Shown: piece by piece, positions 47,779 to 56,538 of the stretch
How the letters are laid out: every line of letters starts with the position of its first letter
How positions within the stretch are numbered: position 1 is the first letter of the stretch
Source of the DNA: Pantoea wallisii
Lineage (GTDB): Bacteria > Pseudomonadota > Gammaproteobacteria > Enterobacterales > Enterobacteriaceae
DNA length: 64,000 nucleotides
Direction: 5' to 3'
Assembly (NCBI RefSeq): GCF_002095485.1
Contig: NZ_MLFS01000001.1
Span: 88,473-152,472 of the forward strand
Notes under the pieces: generated by a model
Told to the model about the DNA's origin: nothing
What the model saw: only the letters and a program-made list of their open reading frames with translations
Databases searched by the model: none
Program-made: the position numbers and the translations under genes

Positions 47779-49422
47779 ATGAGCCAGTTTTTTATGCATG
47801 AGAAAAACAATCTGGTTAACGAAGCGATTGAGGGTATTTTGCTCAGCACGCCGTGGCACAATCTGCGCCGTCTCGATCTCGGGGACGAGATCCGCGTCGT
47901 GGTACGTTCAGACTGGGATAAGAGCAAGGTGGCGCTTATCTCCGGCGGCGGATCGGGGCACGAGCCGGCGCACGCGGGCTTTGTGGGCAAAGGCATGTTA
48001 ACGGCGGCAGTCTGCGGTGATATCTTTGCCTCACCGAGCGTGGATGCGGTACTCAACGCCATCGTCAACGTGACCGGCGACGCCGGCTGCCTGCTGATTG
48101 TGAAGAACTACACCGGTGACCGCCTTAACTTTGGCCTGGCGGCGGAGAAAGCAAAAAACCTTGGCTATCGGGTTGAGCTGGTGATGGTGCAGGATGACAT
48201 CGCGCTGCCGGAAAACCCGCAGCCGCGCGGCATTGCCGGGACGGCACTGGTGCATAAAATCGCCGGTTTCGCCGCCGAGCAGGGGCAATCTCTTGAGGCG
48301 GTAAAAGCGCTGGCGCAGCGCGCCATTGACGCCACGTCATCCATTGGCCTGGCGTTTGCCACCTGCCATCTACCCGGTGAGCAGCGCGACGACCGCGTAG
48401 CGCCGGGCCACAGCGAGCTGGGGATGGGGATTCACGGCGAGCCGGGCGTTGTCACGCTGGATACGCAGAACAGCCAGAAGATCAGCAGCATCATGACCGA
48501 CAAACTGGCGCAGGCGCTGCCGGATGGCAAACAGGCGCTGCTGCTGATTAATAACCTGGGCGGCTTTTCGCAGCTGGAGCTGGCGCTGCTGACGCGCGAA
48601 GTGTTGCAGTCACCGCTGGCGGCACGCATTACCCATCTTATCGGCCCGGCCACGCTGGTGAGCGCGCTGGATATGAAAGGGTTTTCGCTATCACTGCTGG
48701 CGCTGGAGGAGCCCTTCCACGAAGCGCTGAATGCGCCGGTGCAGGTGCTGGGCTGGGCGCCGGTCTATGAGTTCGCGCCGATCAGCCTGCAGAGCGCTGA
48801 GCGGGTTGCCAGTGCGCTGGATTTTGATCCCTCACACAACGCAGAGGTGGCGCAGGCGGTGGAGCGCGTCACGCAGGCGCTGATCGATCTGGAGAGTGAG
48901 CTGAACGCGCTGGATGCCAAAGTGGGCGACGGTGATACCGGCTCCACTTTCGCAGCCGGGGCGAGGAAGATACAGCGCGCTATGCAGGAGAAGCAGCTGC
49001 CGCTGGATGAGCTGCCCACGCTGCTGGCGCTGATTGGCGAGCAGCTGGCGACCGTGATGGGCGGTTCCAGCGGCGTACTGATGTCGATCCTGTTTACCTC
49101 GGCAGGACAAAAGCTGGAGGAGGGCAGTCTGCTGCCGCAGGCGCTGATGCACGGGCTGGAGCGCATGAAGCATTACGGCGGCGCGGAGCCAGGCCATCGC
49201 ACGCTGGTGGATGCCTTGCAGCCGGCGCTGGAGGCGCTGGTGGCAGGCGAGTCGCTGGCGGTTGCCGCTCAGGCGGCGAAGCAGGGTGCAGACGCAACGG
49301 CACAGATGCAGAGTGCCAAAGCGGGTCGTTCTGCCTACCTGAATCAGCAGAGTCTTGATGGGGTGAAAGACCCGGGTGCGTATGCGATCGAGCGGGTATT
49401 CGCGCTGCTGGCAGGGTTGTAA
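47779..49422 (+). CDS. Dihydroxyacetone kinase, ATP-dependent (fused DhaK-DhaL)
   Basis: A 547-residue cytoplasmic kinase of the Citrobacter type. The DhaK part (about 1-330) has ALISGGGSGHEPAHAGFVGKGMLTAAVCGDIFASP and the substrate-binding His219 in GIHGEPG, which bonds dihydroxyacetone covalently. The DhaL part (about 355-547) has DAKVGDGDTGSTFAAGA, whose Asp residues bind Mg-ATP, and GGSSGVLMSILFTSAGQ. It makes dihydroxyacetone phosphate from dihydroxyacetone, feeding glycolysis. No glycerol dehydrogenase or DhaR is next to it, so it may detoxify or scavenge dihydroxyacetone from elsewhere. AGGGGAGAG lies ahead of the ATG at 47779. Confidence 0.95.
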   Translation: MSQFFMHEKNNLVNEAIEGILLSTPWHNLRRLDLGDEIRVVVRSDWDKSKVALISGGGSGHEPAHAGFVGKGMLTAAVCGDIFASPSVDAVLNAIVNVTGDAGCLLIVKNYTGDRLNFGLAAEKAKNLGYRVELVMVQDDIALPENPQPRGIAGTALVHKIAGFAAEQGQSLEAVKALAQRAIDATSSIGLAFATCHLPGEQRDDRVAPGHSELGMGIHGEPGVVTLDTQNSQKISSIMTDKLAQALPDGKQALLLINNLGGFSQLELALLTREVLQSPLAARITHLIGPATLVSALDMKGFSLSLLALEEPFHEALNAPVQVLGWAPVYEFAPISLQSAERVASALDFDPSHNAEVAQAVERVTQALIDLESELNALDAKVGDGDTGSTFAAGARKIQRAMQEKQLPLDELPTLLALIGEQLATVMGGSSGVLMSILFTSAGQKLEEGSLLPQALMHGLERMKHYGGAEPGHRTLVDALQPALEALVAGESLAVAAQAAKQGADATAQMQSAKAGRSAYLNQQSLDGVKDPGAYAIERVFALLAGL

Positions 49423-49437
49423 GGGCGAGTTCTCTCT

Positions 49438-49468
49438 CCGATCTTCCCTCATGCAGGGGGAAGATCGG
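49438..49468. terminator. Hairpin between convergent DHA kinase and sbmA genes
   Basis: CCGATCTTCCC (49438-49448) pairs perfectly with GGGAAGATCGG (49458-49468), an 11-bp stem 15 bases after the kinase stop. No T-run follows on either side, so it is a likely but atypical terminator. Confidence 0.6.
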
Positions 49469-49489
49469 GAGGCGCAATCACGGCAAAAC

Positions 49490-50725
49490 CTACTCTGCGG
49501 CCTCGCGCAGCATCTCATCGTGCGGGATATCCTGCAAAATCTGCTCAAAGCTGCGCAGACGTTTATAAATCGACATCAGCTCAATCAGCGTGGACCAGGA
49601 GGTGATCAGGTACTGGAATGACGAACGTACCTGGTCAAACACATTCAGTATCTGGTTCATGATCCCCAGCGTCAGCGCACCGGCAACAATCGCCGGGAAC
49701 AGCATCAGGTAACCAAACACGTTATCCACCTGCAGATACAGAAAGCGCGTCACGTTAAAGTAGAGATAGTGAAAATAGAGGCGGAAGTAGTTGTGACGTA
49801 CGCGGCTGAACAACGCCTGTACCGTCGGCGGCGTCGCGCGTGATGCATCATCTTCGCCATACACCAGCTCCTTACGATAGGCCGCCTCCACGCGCTGATT
49901 GCGAAACGCCAGGCCAGGCAACTTAATCCCCACCACGCCCAGCAGCACTGTGCCAAACACCGACCACAGGATCGCAGCAATCACCAGGCCATACGGAATC
50001 GCGCCGAGAATCGGAATATCTTTTACGTGGTGCGACAGCGCCAGCAGTACCGGTAAAAAGGCCACCAGCGTCATGATCGCTTTGATAAAGCTAACACCCC
50101 AGCCCTCCAGCGTATCGGAGAAGCGCATGGTGTCCTCCTGCACGCGCTGTGCGGCACCCTCCACATGACGCAGGCGCTGCCAGTTGTGCATATAGTAGTT
50201 GTTCATCGCGGTACGCCAGCGGAATACCCAGTGGCTAATGAAGAAGGCGTTAGCCACCAGAATGGTGACGGCGATCAGCGCGATACCGAGAAAATCGAGG
50301 GTTTCGCTATAGAACTGCCCAATCTGCACCGCGCCCGCTTTGGTCAGCGCTTTCTGAATTAAGTCGTAGAAGGGCTCATACCAGGCGTTAACCGCCACGT
50401 TCACCTGCACGTTAAACCAGGTGACGAAGATGATCAGCGCTGTGCCCCATACCGACCAGCGCTGCCACGGATGTTTATCAATCACCATCCAGGTGAGGGC
50501 AAACAGCGCTACCGCCGCCCAGTAGTAGGCATAAAACCAGAGCTGGCTGGCGTGGATAAAACGGCTGGCATTCGTCGGCAGTGGCTGTTGCATGGCGGCC
50601 TGTAACCCCGGCCAGCGTGCGGGAAAATCACTGAAAAAGCCGAACCAGGCAAATATGACAAGCAAACCCCAAATCGCTGCCGAGCTGAAAAACAGCGCCG
50701 GCCGCGGAAAATAAGACTTAAACAT
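49490..50725 (-). CDS. sbmA: Peptide antibiotic transporter SbmA
   Basis: A 411-residue SbmA/BacA inner-membrane transporter very close to E. coli SbmA (406). Visible stretches are [16 protein letters not shown] at the start, [70 protein letters not shown], and [18 protein letters not shown]. It lacks an ATPase domain and uses the proton gradient to import microcins, bleomycin and proline-rich peptides. Its presence predicts sensitivity to such peptides. It diverges from the gluconate dehydrogenase operon. Confidence 0.95.
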   Translation of the reverse strand: MFKSYFPRPALFFSSAAIWGLLVIFAWFGFFSDFPARWPGLQAAMQQPLPTNASRFIHASQLWFYAYYWAAVALFALTWMVIDKHPWQRWSVWGTALIIFVTWFNVQVNVAVNAWYEPFYDLIQKALTKAGAVQIGQFYSETLDFLGIALIAVTILVANAFFISHWVFRWRTAMNNYYMHNWQRLRHVEGAAQRVQEDTMRFSDTLEGWGVSFIKAIMTLVAFLPVLLALSHHVKDIPILGAIPYGLVIAAILWSVFGTVLLGVVGIKLPGLAFRNQRVEAAYRKELVYGEDDASRATPPTVQALFSRVRHNYFRLYFHYLYFNVTRFLYLQVDNVFGYLMLFPAIVAGALTLGIMNQILNVFDQVRSSFQYLITSWSTLIELMSIYKRLRSFEQILQDIPHDEMLREAAE

Positions 50726-50911
50726 AGGTACTCCGCTGTTGTGTGTACGCTTTTATACCGCTTCCGGTATTTATCTGTCTGTTCTGGGTTGTATCTGACG
50801 ATGACAGCATCGCCGCTTTGATGTAAATCGGCAGTGTTAGTTGTTAAGTATTTTGTGCGGATTTGTTTCAGGAAACTAAATTATCTTCACTCAGGGTGTT
50901 ACACTATGCGC

Positions 50912-50929
50912 ACTGTTACCGGTAACAGT
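50912..50929. promoter_or_regulatory. GntR-type (gluconate repressor) operator
   Basis: ACTGTTACCGGTAACAGT is a perfect 18-bp palindrome with the TGTTACC/GGTAACA core of LacI-family GntR/IdnR sites in E. coli gluconate genes. It lies 93 bases before the dehydrogenase operon, which indicates gluconate-responsive control. Confidence 0.7.
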
Positions 50930-50989
50930 TGCTCTGTAACCCTGAAACTAAAAATAAAAACCATTACAACGCAATTACTTAACCTTCCA

Positions 50990-51008
50990 TACCGCATTAT
51001 ATGCGGTA
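50990..51008 (+). promoter_or_regulatory. Leader hairpin before the dehydrogenase operon
   Basis: TACCGCAT and ATGCGGTA form a perfect 8-bp stem with a three-base loop, ending two bases before the Shine-Dalgarno GAGG of the first gene. It could protect the message or influence ribosome access, or be a second protein site. Confidence 0.45.
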
Positions 51009-51021
51009 CTGAGGCAATGTC

Positions 51022-51756
51022 ATGTCAGAACAAAAAAAGGGTCACACCCGCAGGGATTTTCTGCTGAGAACCATCACCCTGGCGCCGGCAATGGCGGTAG
51101 GGGGAACGGCGATGGGCGCGCTGGTGACGCCAATGGCCGCAGGCGCTGCCGATCAACCCGTCGCGCCACAACAGGCGCGCAGCTATCAGCCCACCTGGTT
51201 CACCGCAGAAGAGTTTGCGTTTATCACGGCCGCCGTCGCGCGGCTGATCCCGCGTGATGAACGCGGTCCGGGCGCGCTGGAAGCTGGCGTGCCGGAATTT
51301 ATCGATCGCCAGATGAATACGCCCTATGCCACCGGCAGCAACTGGTACATGCAGGGCCCGTTTAATCCCGATCTGCCGAAAGAGCTGGGTTATCAGCTGC
51401 CGCTGGTGCCGCAGCAGATCTATCGCCTGGGTCTGGCCGACGCGGATGCCTGGAGCAAAAAGCAGCACGGTAAAGTCTTTGCCGAACTCAGCGCGGAGCA
51501 GCAGGATGCACTGCTTACCGCCTTTGAAAACGGCAGCGCTGAGTTTGCCCAGCTGCCCGCCAAAACCTTCTTCTCTTTCCTGCTGCAAAATACCCGTGAA
51601 GGTTATTTCAGCGATCCGATCCACGGCGGTAATCAGGGCATGGTGGGCTGGAAGCTGATTGGCTTCCCTGGCGCACGCGCTGATTTCATGGATTGGGTGG
51701 AGCGCGGTGAACGCTATCCGTTCCCGTCGGTAGATATTCGCGGAGAGAGAGCGTAA
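51022..51756 (+). CDS. Gluconate 2-dehydrogenase subunit 3 (gamma, Tat-exported)
   Basis: A 244-residue small subunit of the membrane-bound three-component sugar acid dehydrogenase. It starts with a twin-arginine signal ([20 protein letters not shown], Arg10-Arg11), so it is exported folded, together with the large flavin subunit that lacks a signal of its own. The mature part has [22 protein letters not shown] and the C-terminal [25 protein letters not shown] typical of the gluconate 2-dehydrogenase subunit 3 family. GAGG lies seven bases before the ATG. First gene of a three-gene operon behind a GntR-type operator and a leader hairpin. Confidence 0.92.
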   Translation: MSEQKKGHTRRDFLLRTITLAPAMAVGGTAMGALVTPMAAGAADQPVAPQQARSYQPTWFTAEEFAFITAAVARLIPRDERGPGALEAGVPEFIDRQMNTPYATGSNWYMQGPFNPDLPKELGYQLPLVPQQIYRLGLADADAWSKKQHGKVFAELSAEQQDALLTAFENGSAEFAQLPAKTFFSFLLQNTREGYFSDPIHGGNQGMVGWKLIGFPGARADFMDWVERGERYPFPSVDIRGERA

Positions 51757-51758
51757 CC

Positions 51759-53543
51759 GTGGCAAATGAATTGAAAAAAGTGGATGTGGCGATCGTAGGA
51801 TTCGGCTGGGCCGGGGCGATCATGGCTAAAGAGCTGACCGAAGCCGGTCTGAACGTTGTCGCGCTGGAGCGCGGTCCGCATCGCGATACCTATCCTGATG
51901 GATCCTATCCGCAGTCGATTGATGAATTAACCTATAACATCCGTAAAAAGCTGTTCCAGGATCTGTCGAAAAGCACCGTGACAATTCGCCACGATGCCTC
52001 GCAAACCGCTGTGCCCTATCGCCAGCTGGCGGCGTTTCTGCCGGGCACCGGCACCGGCGGTGCGGGACTGCACTGGTCTGGCGTGCATTTTCGTGTCGAT
52101 CCGGTGGAGCTGAACCTGCGCAGCCACTATGAGCAGCGCTACGGTAGAAACTTCATTCCGGAAGGCATGACCATCCAGGATTTCGGTGTCAGCTATGCCG
52201 AGCTGGAGCCGTTCTTCGATCAGGCGGAAAAGGTGTTCGGCACGTCCGGTAGCGCCTGGTCCATCAAAGGCCAGCTGGTCGGTAAAGAGAAAGGCGGCAA
52301 CCCGTTTGCACCGGATCGCTCCAGCGACTTCCCGCTGCCGGCGCAGAAGCGCACGTACTCGGCGCAGCTGTTCGCCCAGGCGGCGGAATCCGTGGGTTAC
52401 CATCCCTACGATATGCCATCGGCCAATACCTCCGGCCCGTACACCAACACCTACGGCGCGCAGATGGGACCGTGCAACTTCTGTGGCTACTGCAGCGGTT
52501 ACGCCTGCTACATGTACTCCAAAGCCTCGCCAAACGTGAACATTCTGCCGGCGCTGCGTCAGGAGCCGAAGTTCGAGCTGCGTAATAACGCTCACGTACT
52601 GCGCGTGAACCTTACCGACGATAAAAAGCGCGCCACCGGCGTGACCTATCTCGATGGCCAGGGCCGCGAAGTCGTACAGCCGGCCGACCTGGTGATCCTC
52701 TCTGCGTTCCAGTTCCACAATGTGCACCTGATGCTGCTCTCCGGTATCGGCAAGCCTTACAACCCGATAACGAATGAAGGGGTGGTGGGACGTAACTTCG
52801 CCTATCAGAACATCTCCACGCTGAAAGCGCTGTTCGATAAAAACACCACCACCAACCCGTTTATCGGCGCCGGCGGTGCTGGCGTGGCAGTGGATGATTT
52901 CAACGCCGACAACTTCGACCACGGGCCACACGGCTTTGTGGGCGGCTCACCGTTCTGGGTTAACCAGGCAGGCACCAAGCCGATCTCCGGTCTGCCGACG
53001 CCCAAGGGCACGCCTGCCTGGGGCAGCCAGTGGAAAGCGGCGGTTGCAGATACCTATAACCATCACGTTTCGATGGATGCGCACGGCGCGCATCAGTCTT
53101 ACCGCGCTAACTACCTCGATCTCGATCCTAACTACAAAGATGCTTACGGCCAGCCACTGCTGCGTATGACCTTTGACTGGCAGGATAACGACATCAAAAT
53201 GGCGCAGTTCATGATCGGTAAGATGCGCAAAATTACCGAAGCGATGAATCCGAAGATGATCATCGGTGGCGCGAAAGGGCCGGGTTCGCACTTCGATACA
53301 ACCGTGTATCAAACCACGCACATGAGCGGCGGCGCGATCATGGGTGAAGATCCCAACACCAGCGCGGTCAACCGCTACCTGCAGAGCTGGGATGTGCCGA
53401 ATGTGTTTGTGCCCGGGGCCTCTGCCTTCCCGCAGGGACTGGGCTACAACCCGACCGGCATGGTGGCGGCGCTGAGCTACTGGTCTGCCAAAGCCATTCG
53501 CGAGCAGTATCTGAAAAACCCCGGTCCACTGGTGCAGGCATAA
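51759..53543 (+). CDS. Gluconate 2-dehydrogenase, FAD-containing large subunit (GMC family)
   Basis: A 594-residue GMC oxidoreductase. The Rossmann FAD site is VDVAIVGFGWAGAIMAKELTEAGLNVVALERG near residues 8-39. FLPGTGTGGAGLHWSGVHFR contacts the flavin. CNFCGYCSGYACYMYSKASPN is a Cys-rich stretch (four Cys) that may hold a 3Fe-4S cluster as in related fructose and gluconate dehydrogenases. The C-terminal catalytic part has MSGGAIMGEDPNTSAVN and VFVPGASAFPQGLGYNPT. It oxidises an aldonic acid at C2 in the periplasm and passes electrons to the cytochrome. It carries no signal peptide and hitchhikes with the Tat-exported small subunit. The substrate may be gluconate or 2-ketogluconate; the GntR-type operator favours gluconate. 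Confidence 0.92.
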   Translation: MANELKKVDVAIVGFGWAGAIMAKELTEAGLNVVALERGPHRDTYPDGSYPQSIDELTYNIRKKLFQDLSKSTVTIRHDASQTAVPYRQLAAFLPGTGTGGAGLHWSGVHFRVDPVELNLRSHYEQRYGRNFIPEGMTIQDFGVSYAELEPFFDQAEKVFGTSGSAWSIKGQLVGKEKGGNPFAPDRSSDFPLPAQKRTYSAQLFAQAAESVGYHPYDMPSANTSGPYTNTYGAQMGPCNFCGYCSGYACYMYSKASPNVNILPALRQEPKFELRNNAHVLRVNLTDDKKRATGVTYLDGQGREVVQPADLVILSAFQFHNVHLMLLSGIGKPYNPITNEGVVGRNFAYQNISTLKALFDKNTTTNPFIGAGGAGVAVDDFNADNFDHGPHGFVGGSPFWVNQAGTKPISGLPTPKGTPAWGSQWKAAVADTYNHHVSMDAHGAHQSYRANYLDLDPNYKDAYGQPLLRMTFDWQDNDIKMAQFMIGKMRKITEAMNPKMIIGGAKGPGSHFDTTVYQTTHMSGGAIMGEDPNTSAVNRYLQSWDVPNVFVPGASAFPQGLGYNPTGMVAALSYWSAKAIREQYLKNPGPLVQA

Positions 53544-53554
53544 GGAACATGGCG

Positions 53555-54862
53555 ATGATGAAGAGCTTAACAGCCCTGTTTCTGGGCACGATGACCTTTG
53601 CCGCCGTGGCGGACGATGCACTGGTGCAGCGCGGCGAGTATCTGGCGCGCGCCGGTGACTGCGTGGCCTGCCACAGCGCTGCCGGCGGTAAACCGTTTGC
53701 CGGTGGCCTGGCGATGGCGACGCCGATCGGCACGATTTACTCCACCAATATTACGCCCGATAAAGCCACCGGTATTGGTGACTACAGCTACGACGATTTC
53801 CAGAAAGCGGTGCGTCACGGCGTGGCGAAAAACGGTGACACGCTCTATCCGGCGATGCCGTATCCCTCTTACGCGGTGGTCAGCGATGACGACATGAAAG
53901 CGCTGTATGCGTACTTCATGCACGGCGTGGCGCCGGTAGCGCAGGCGAATAAAGAGAGCGACATCCCGTGGCCGCTGTCGATGCGCTGGCCGCTGGCGAT
54001 CTGGCGCGGCATCTTTGCCCCGGACGTGAAAGCGTTCCAGCCTGCGGCTCAGGAAGATCCGGCGCTGGCGCGGGGGCGCTATCTGGTGGAAGGGCTGGGC
54101 CACTGCGGTGCCTGCCATACGCCACGCAGCATCACCATGCAGGAGAAGGCGCTGAACAATGGCGAAGGGCATGATTACCTGGCCGGCAGCAGCGCGCCGA
54201 TTGATGGCTGGACCGCCAGCAACCTGCGCGGTGATAACCGTGGCGGGCTGGGCCGCTGGAGCGAAGAGGATCTCAAACAGTTCCTGCGCTATGGCCGCAA
54301 CGATCATACCGCCGCCTTTGGCGGGATGACCGAGGTGGTCGAGCATAGCCTGCAATATCTGAGCGATGAGGATATCAGCGCGATAGCGAAGTATTTGAAG
54401 TCACTCGGTGCAAAGGATGCGAATCAGGCGGTATTTAAGCCGGATGACGCGGTCGCGCAAGCGCTCTGGCACGGTGACGACAGCCAGTCCGGTGCCGCGG
54501 TGTATGTGGATAGCTGCGCGGCCTGCCATAAAACCGACGGCAGCGGTTATCAGCGCTTCTATCCTGCTCTGCGCGGCAACCCGGTAGTAATGGCGGACGA
54601 TCCCGTTTCGCTGATCCACATCGTGCTGGCCGGTGGAACCCTGCCGGGCGTGAAAGGCGCACCCACGGCGATCACCATGCCGGCATTCGGCTGGCGCCTT
54701 AACGATCAGCAGGTTGCGGATGTGGTGAACTTTATCCGCGGCAGCTGGGGCAACGGGGTGAAAACCACCGTGACGGCGAAGGATGTGGCGAAGCTGCGCA
54801 AGGATGAAATGCTGCAGGGTAAGCAGGGCAGCGCGGATATTAAGGTGCTGGAAGGGCAGTAA
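53555..54862 (+). CDS. Membrane-bound tri-heme cytochrome c subunit of gluconate dehydrogenase
   Basis: A 435-residue exported cytochrome c with a signal peptide (SLTALFLGTMTFAAVA) and three heme motifs: Cys36-His40 (CVACH), Cys184-His188 (CGACH) and Cys321-His325 (CAACH). It carries electrons from the flavin subunit to ubiquinone at the periplasmic face of the inner membrane. I prefer the ATG at 53555, since AAGGA is eight bases ahead of it and only two ahead of the ATG at 53549. It needs the Ccm system for heme attachment. It lies 11 bases after the large subunit and is the last gene in the operon. Confidence 0.93.
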   Translation: MMKSLTALFLGTMTFAAVADDALVQRGEYLARAGDCVACHSAAGGKPFAGGLAMATPIGTIYSTNITPDKATGIGDYSYDDFQKAVRHGVAKNGDTLYPAMPYPSYAVVSDDDMKALYAYFMHGVAPVAQANKESDIPWPLSMRWPLAIWRGIFAPDVKAFQPAAQEDPALARGRYLVEGLGHCGACHTPRSITMQEKALNNGEGHDYLAGSSAPIDGWTASNLRGDNRGGLGRWSEEDLKQFLRYGRNDHTAAFGGMTEVVEHSLQYLSDEDISAIAKYLKSLGAKDANQAVFKPDDAVAQALWHGDDSQSGAAVYVDSCAACHKTDGSGYQRFYPALRGNPVVMADDPVSLIHIVLAGGTLPGVKGAPTAITMPAFGWRLNDQQVADVVNFIRGSWGNGVKTTVTAKDVAKLRKDEMLQGKQGSADIKVLEGQ

Positions 54863-54872
54863 AAGTGAAGCA

Positions 54873-54923
54873 GTGCGATTTTTAAACTGGCTGGCATGAG
54901 TGCTAACCCTGCAAAAATCGCAC
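54873..54923. repeat. Inverted repeat after the dehydrogenase operon
   Basis: GTGCGATTTTT (54873-54883) and AAAAATCGCAC (54913-54923) are perfect 11-bp inverted copies with a 29-nt loop. A second hairpin, GCGGGTGC / GCACCCGC, follows at 54934-54959, right before the convergent MFS gene end. Confidence 0.65.
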
Positions 54924-54964
54924 GGCAAAATCGGCGGGTGCGCAAGTATGTGCACCCGCTACTC

Positions 54965-56350
54965 TCAGATATTCTCCAGATCCAGCCCGCGCGTCTTCGG
55001 ACCGTAAATCCCTACCGACAGCATTACCATCAGCATACTCAGCACAATGAAGCCAATCACGCCTTCGCTACCGGCGTATTGCAGGATCAGGCCAATCAAA
55101 ATACTGCTAAAGGCGGTAGAGATGCGGCTAAACGAGTAGCAGAAACCCACCGCGCGGGCGCGGATGTGCGTCGGGAAAATTTCGGTCTGATACGCGTGAT
55201 AGCTAAATGTCAGCCAGGCGTTGCTGTAGGTGATCAGGAAACCGCACACCACCATCAGCAGCGGATTGCTGGTCAGTGCAAACAGCGTACCGAACACCAC
55301 CGTCATCAGCGATGACAGGACAATCTGCCACTTATTCTCGAGCTTATCCGCATAGCGGCTGCAGATCAGTGAGCCGAGCGGATAGGCGAGGGTAATGAAA
55401 AAGGCATACAGCAGGCTGTGTGTCACGGTGGTGCCTTTCCCGGAGAGCAGCGCCGGCAGCCAGTTACCGAAACCGAAAAAGCCAATCGCCTGGAAGAAGT
55501 TCATGACCACCAGCATCAGCGTGCGTTTACGATAGGCCGGCGCCCAGATCTCACGGAAACGCCCTTTTTTGGGCTCGGATGCAGTGGCAGCGTGCTGAGA
55601 GAAATCCTCGCCTGGCGTAATGCCGCAGCGGATCTCCATGGCGCTCAACACCTGATGCGCCTCCTGATGACGTCCCTGCTGGGCCAGCCAGCGAGCCGAT
55701 TCCGGCAGGTTTTTACGCACCAGCCAGATCACCAGCGAGCACACGGCACCGGCAATCACTACCCAGCGCCAGCCTTCAAGGCCCAGAATCGTTTGCGGCA
55801 CCAGCCACCATGACATCAGCGCCACGGCCGGCACCGACAAAAACTGGATGAAGAATGAGAAGGCGAACGCGCGGCTGCGCAGATGCGCCGGCACCCACTC
55901 AGACAGATAGGTATCAATGGTGACCAGCTCGACGCCGAGGCCAATGCCCACCAGGAAGCGGCAGAGGATGATCATCTCGGCGCTCTGCTGAAATGCCATC
56001 AGCAGCGAAAACGCGCCGTACCACGCCAGCGCGCACATAAAGGTCAGGCGGCGGCCAAAGCGATCGGCATAGGGTGCCAGCAGGCTCGCGCCAAAGAACA
56101 GGCCGAGAAACGTCGCCGAAGCGAAAGCCGCCTGATCGTTAATGCCGAATACGCCCGCCGTGCCGGTGTGAAACACCCCTGCGGCCAGCAAGCCGGAGCT
56201 GATATAGCCCGTTTCGAAAAGATCGTAGAGTTCAAAGAAGCCGCCAAGCGCCAGCAGCGAGATAAAGCGCCAAAGGCCTGCGGAAGCGGGCAGAGCGTCA
56301 ATACGCCCGGCTAAGGTGCGGCGATCGCTCGCCGTCCAGGTGGTGGTCAT
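54965..56350 (-). CDS. MFS transporter, sugar-porter-like
   Basis: A 461-residue, 12-helix MFS protein. Family motifs are LGLFFGASLLAPYADRFGRRL (loop 2-3 signature), RFLVGIGLGVELVTIDTYLSEWVPAHLRSRA (helix 4-5) and RARAVGFCYSFSRISTAFSSILIG. A large central loop (residues about 215-270) is charged. It resembles the YdjK/YaaU group of metabolite:H+ symporters, but no substrate can be given. It is transcribed toward the dehydrogenase operon and stands about 190 bases from abgT, in the same direction, so it may be read separately. Confidence 0.85.
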   Translation of the reverse strand: MTTTWTASDRRTLAGRIDALPASAGLWRFISLLALGGFFELYDLFETGYISSGLLAAGVFHTGTAGVFGINDQAAFASATFLGLFFGASLLAPYADRFGRRLTFMCALAWYGAFSLLMAFQQSAEMIILCRFLVGIGLGVELVTIDTYLSEWVPAHLRSRAFAFSFFIQFLSVPAVALMSWWLVPQTILGLEGWRWVVIAGAVCSLVIWLVRKNLPESARWLAQQGRHQEAHQVLSAMEIRCGITPGEDFSQHAATASEPKKGRFREIWAPAYRKRTLMLVVMNFFQAIGFFGFGNWLPALLSGKGTTVTHSLLYAFFITLAYPLGSLICSRYADKLENKWQIVLSSLMTVVFGTLFALTSNPLLMVVCGFLITYSNAWLTFSYHAYQTEIFPTHIRARAVGFCYSFSRISTAFSSILIGLILQYAGSEGVIGFIVLSMLMVMLSVGIYGPKTRGLDLENI

Positions 56351-56538
56351 GATGGGTTTTACCTCGGTGTTTGCAGGGCTCGCCCGGTTGTCATTGGTTT
56401 TTGAAAGCGTTAACCGTTAGCAAGCGAAGAAATAGCAGAATAATCAATTCGTCAGGGGTTGCCGAGAGGCGCAGCGGTGACATTTTTGCAATCTGCGTTG
56501 CAGTTCACCGAAATGTGATCGCCATCCGTGGCGCAGCG

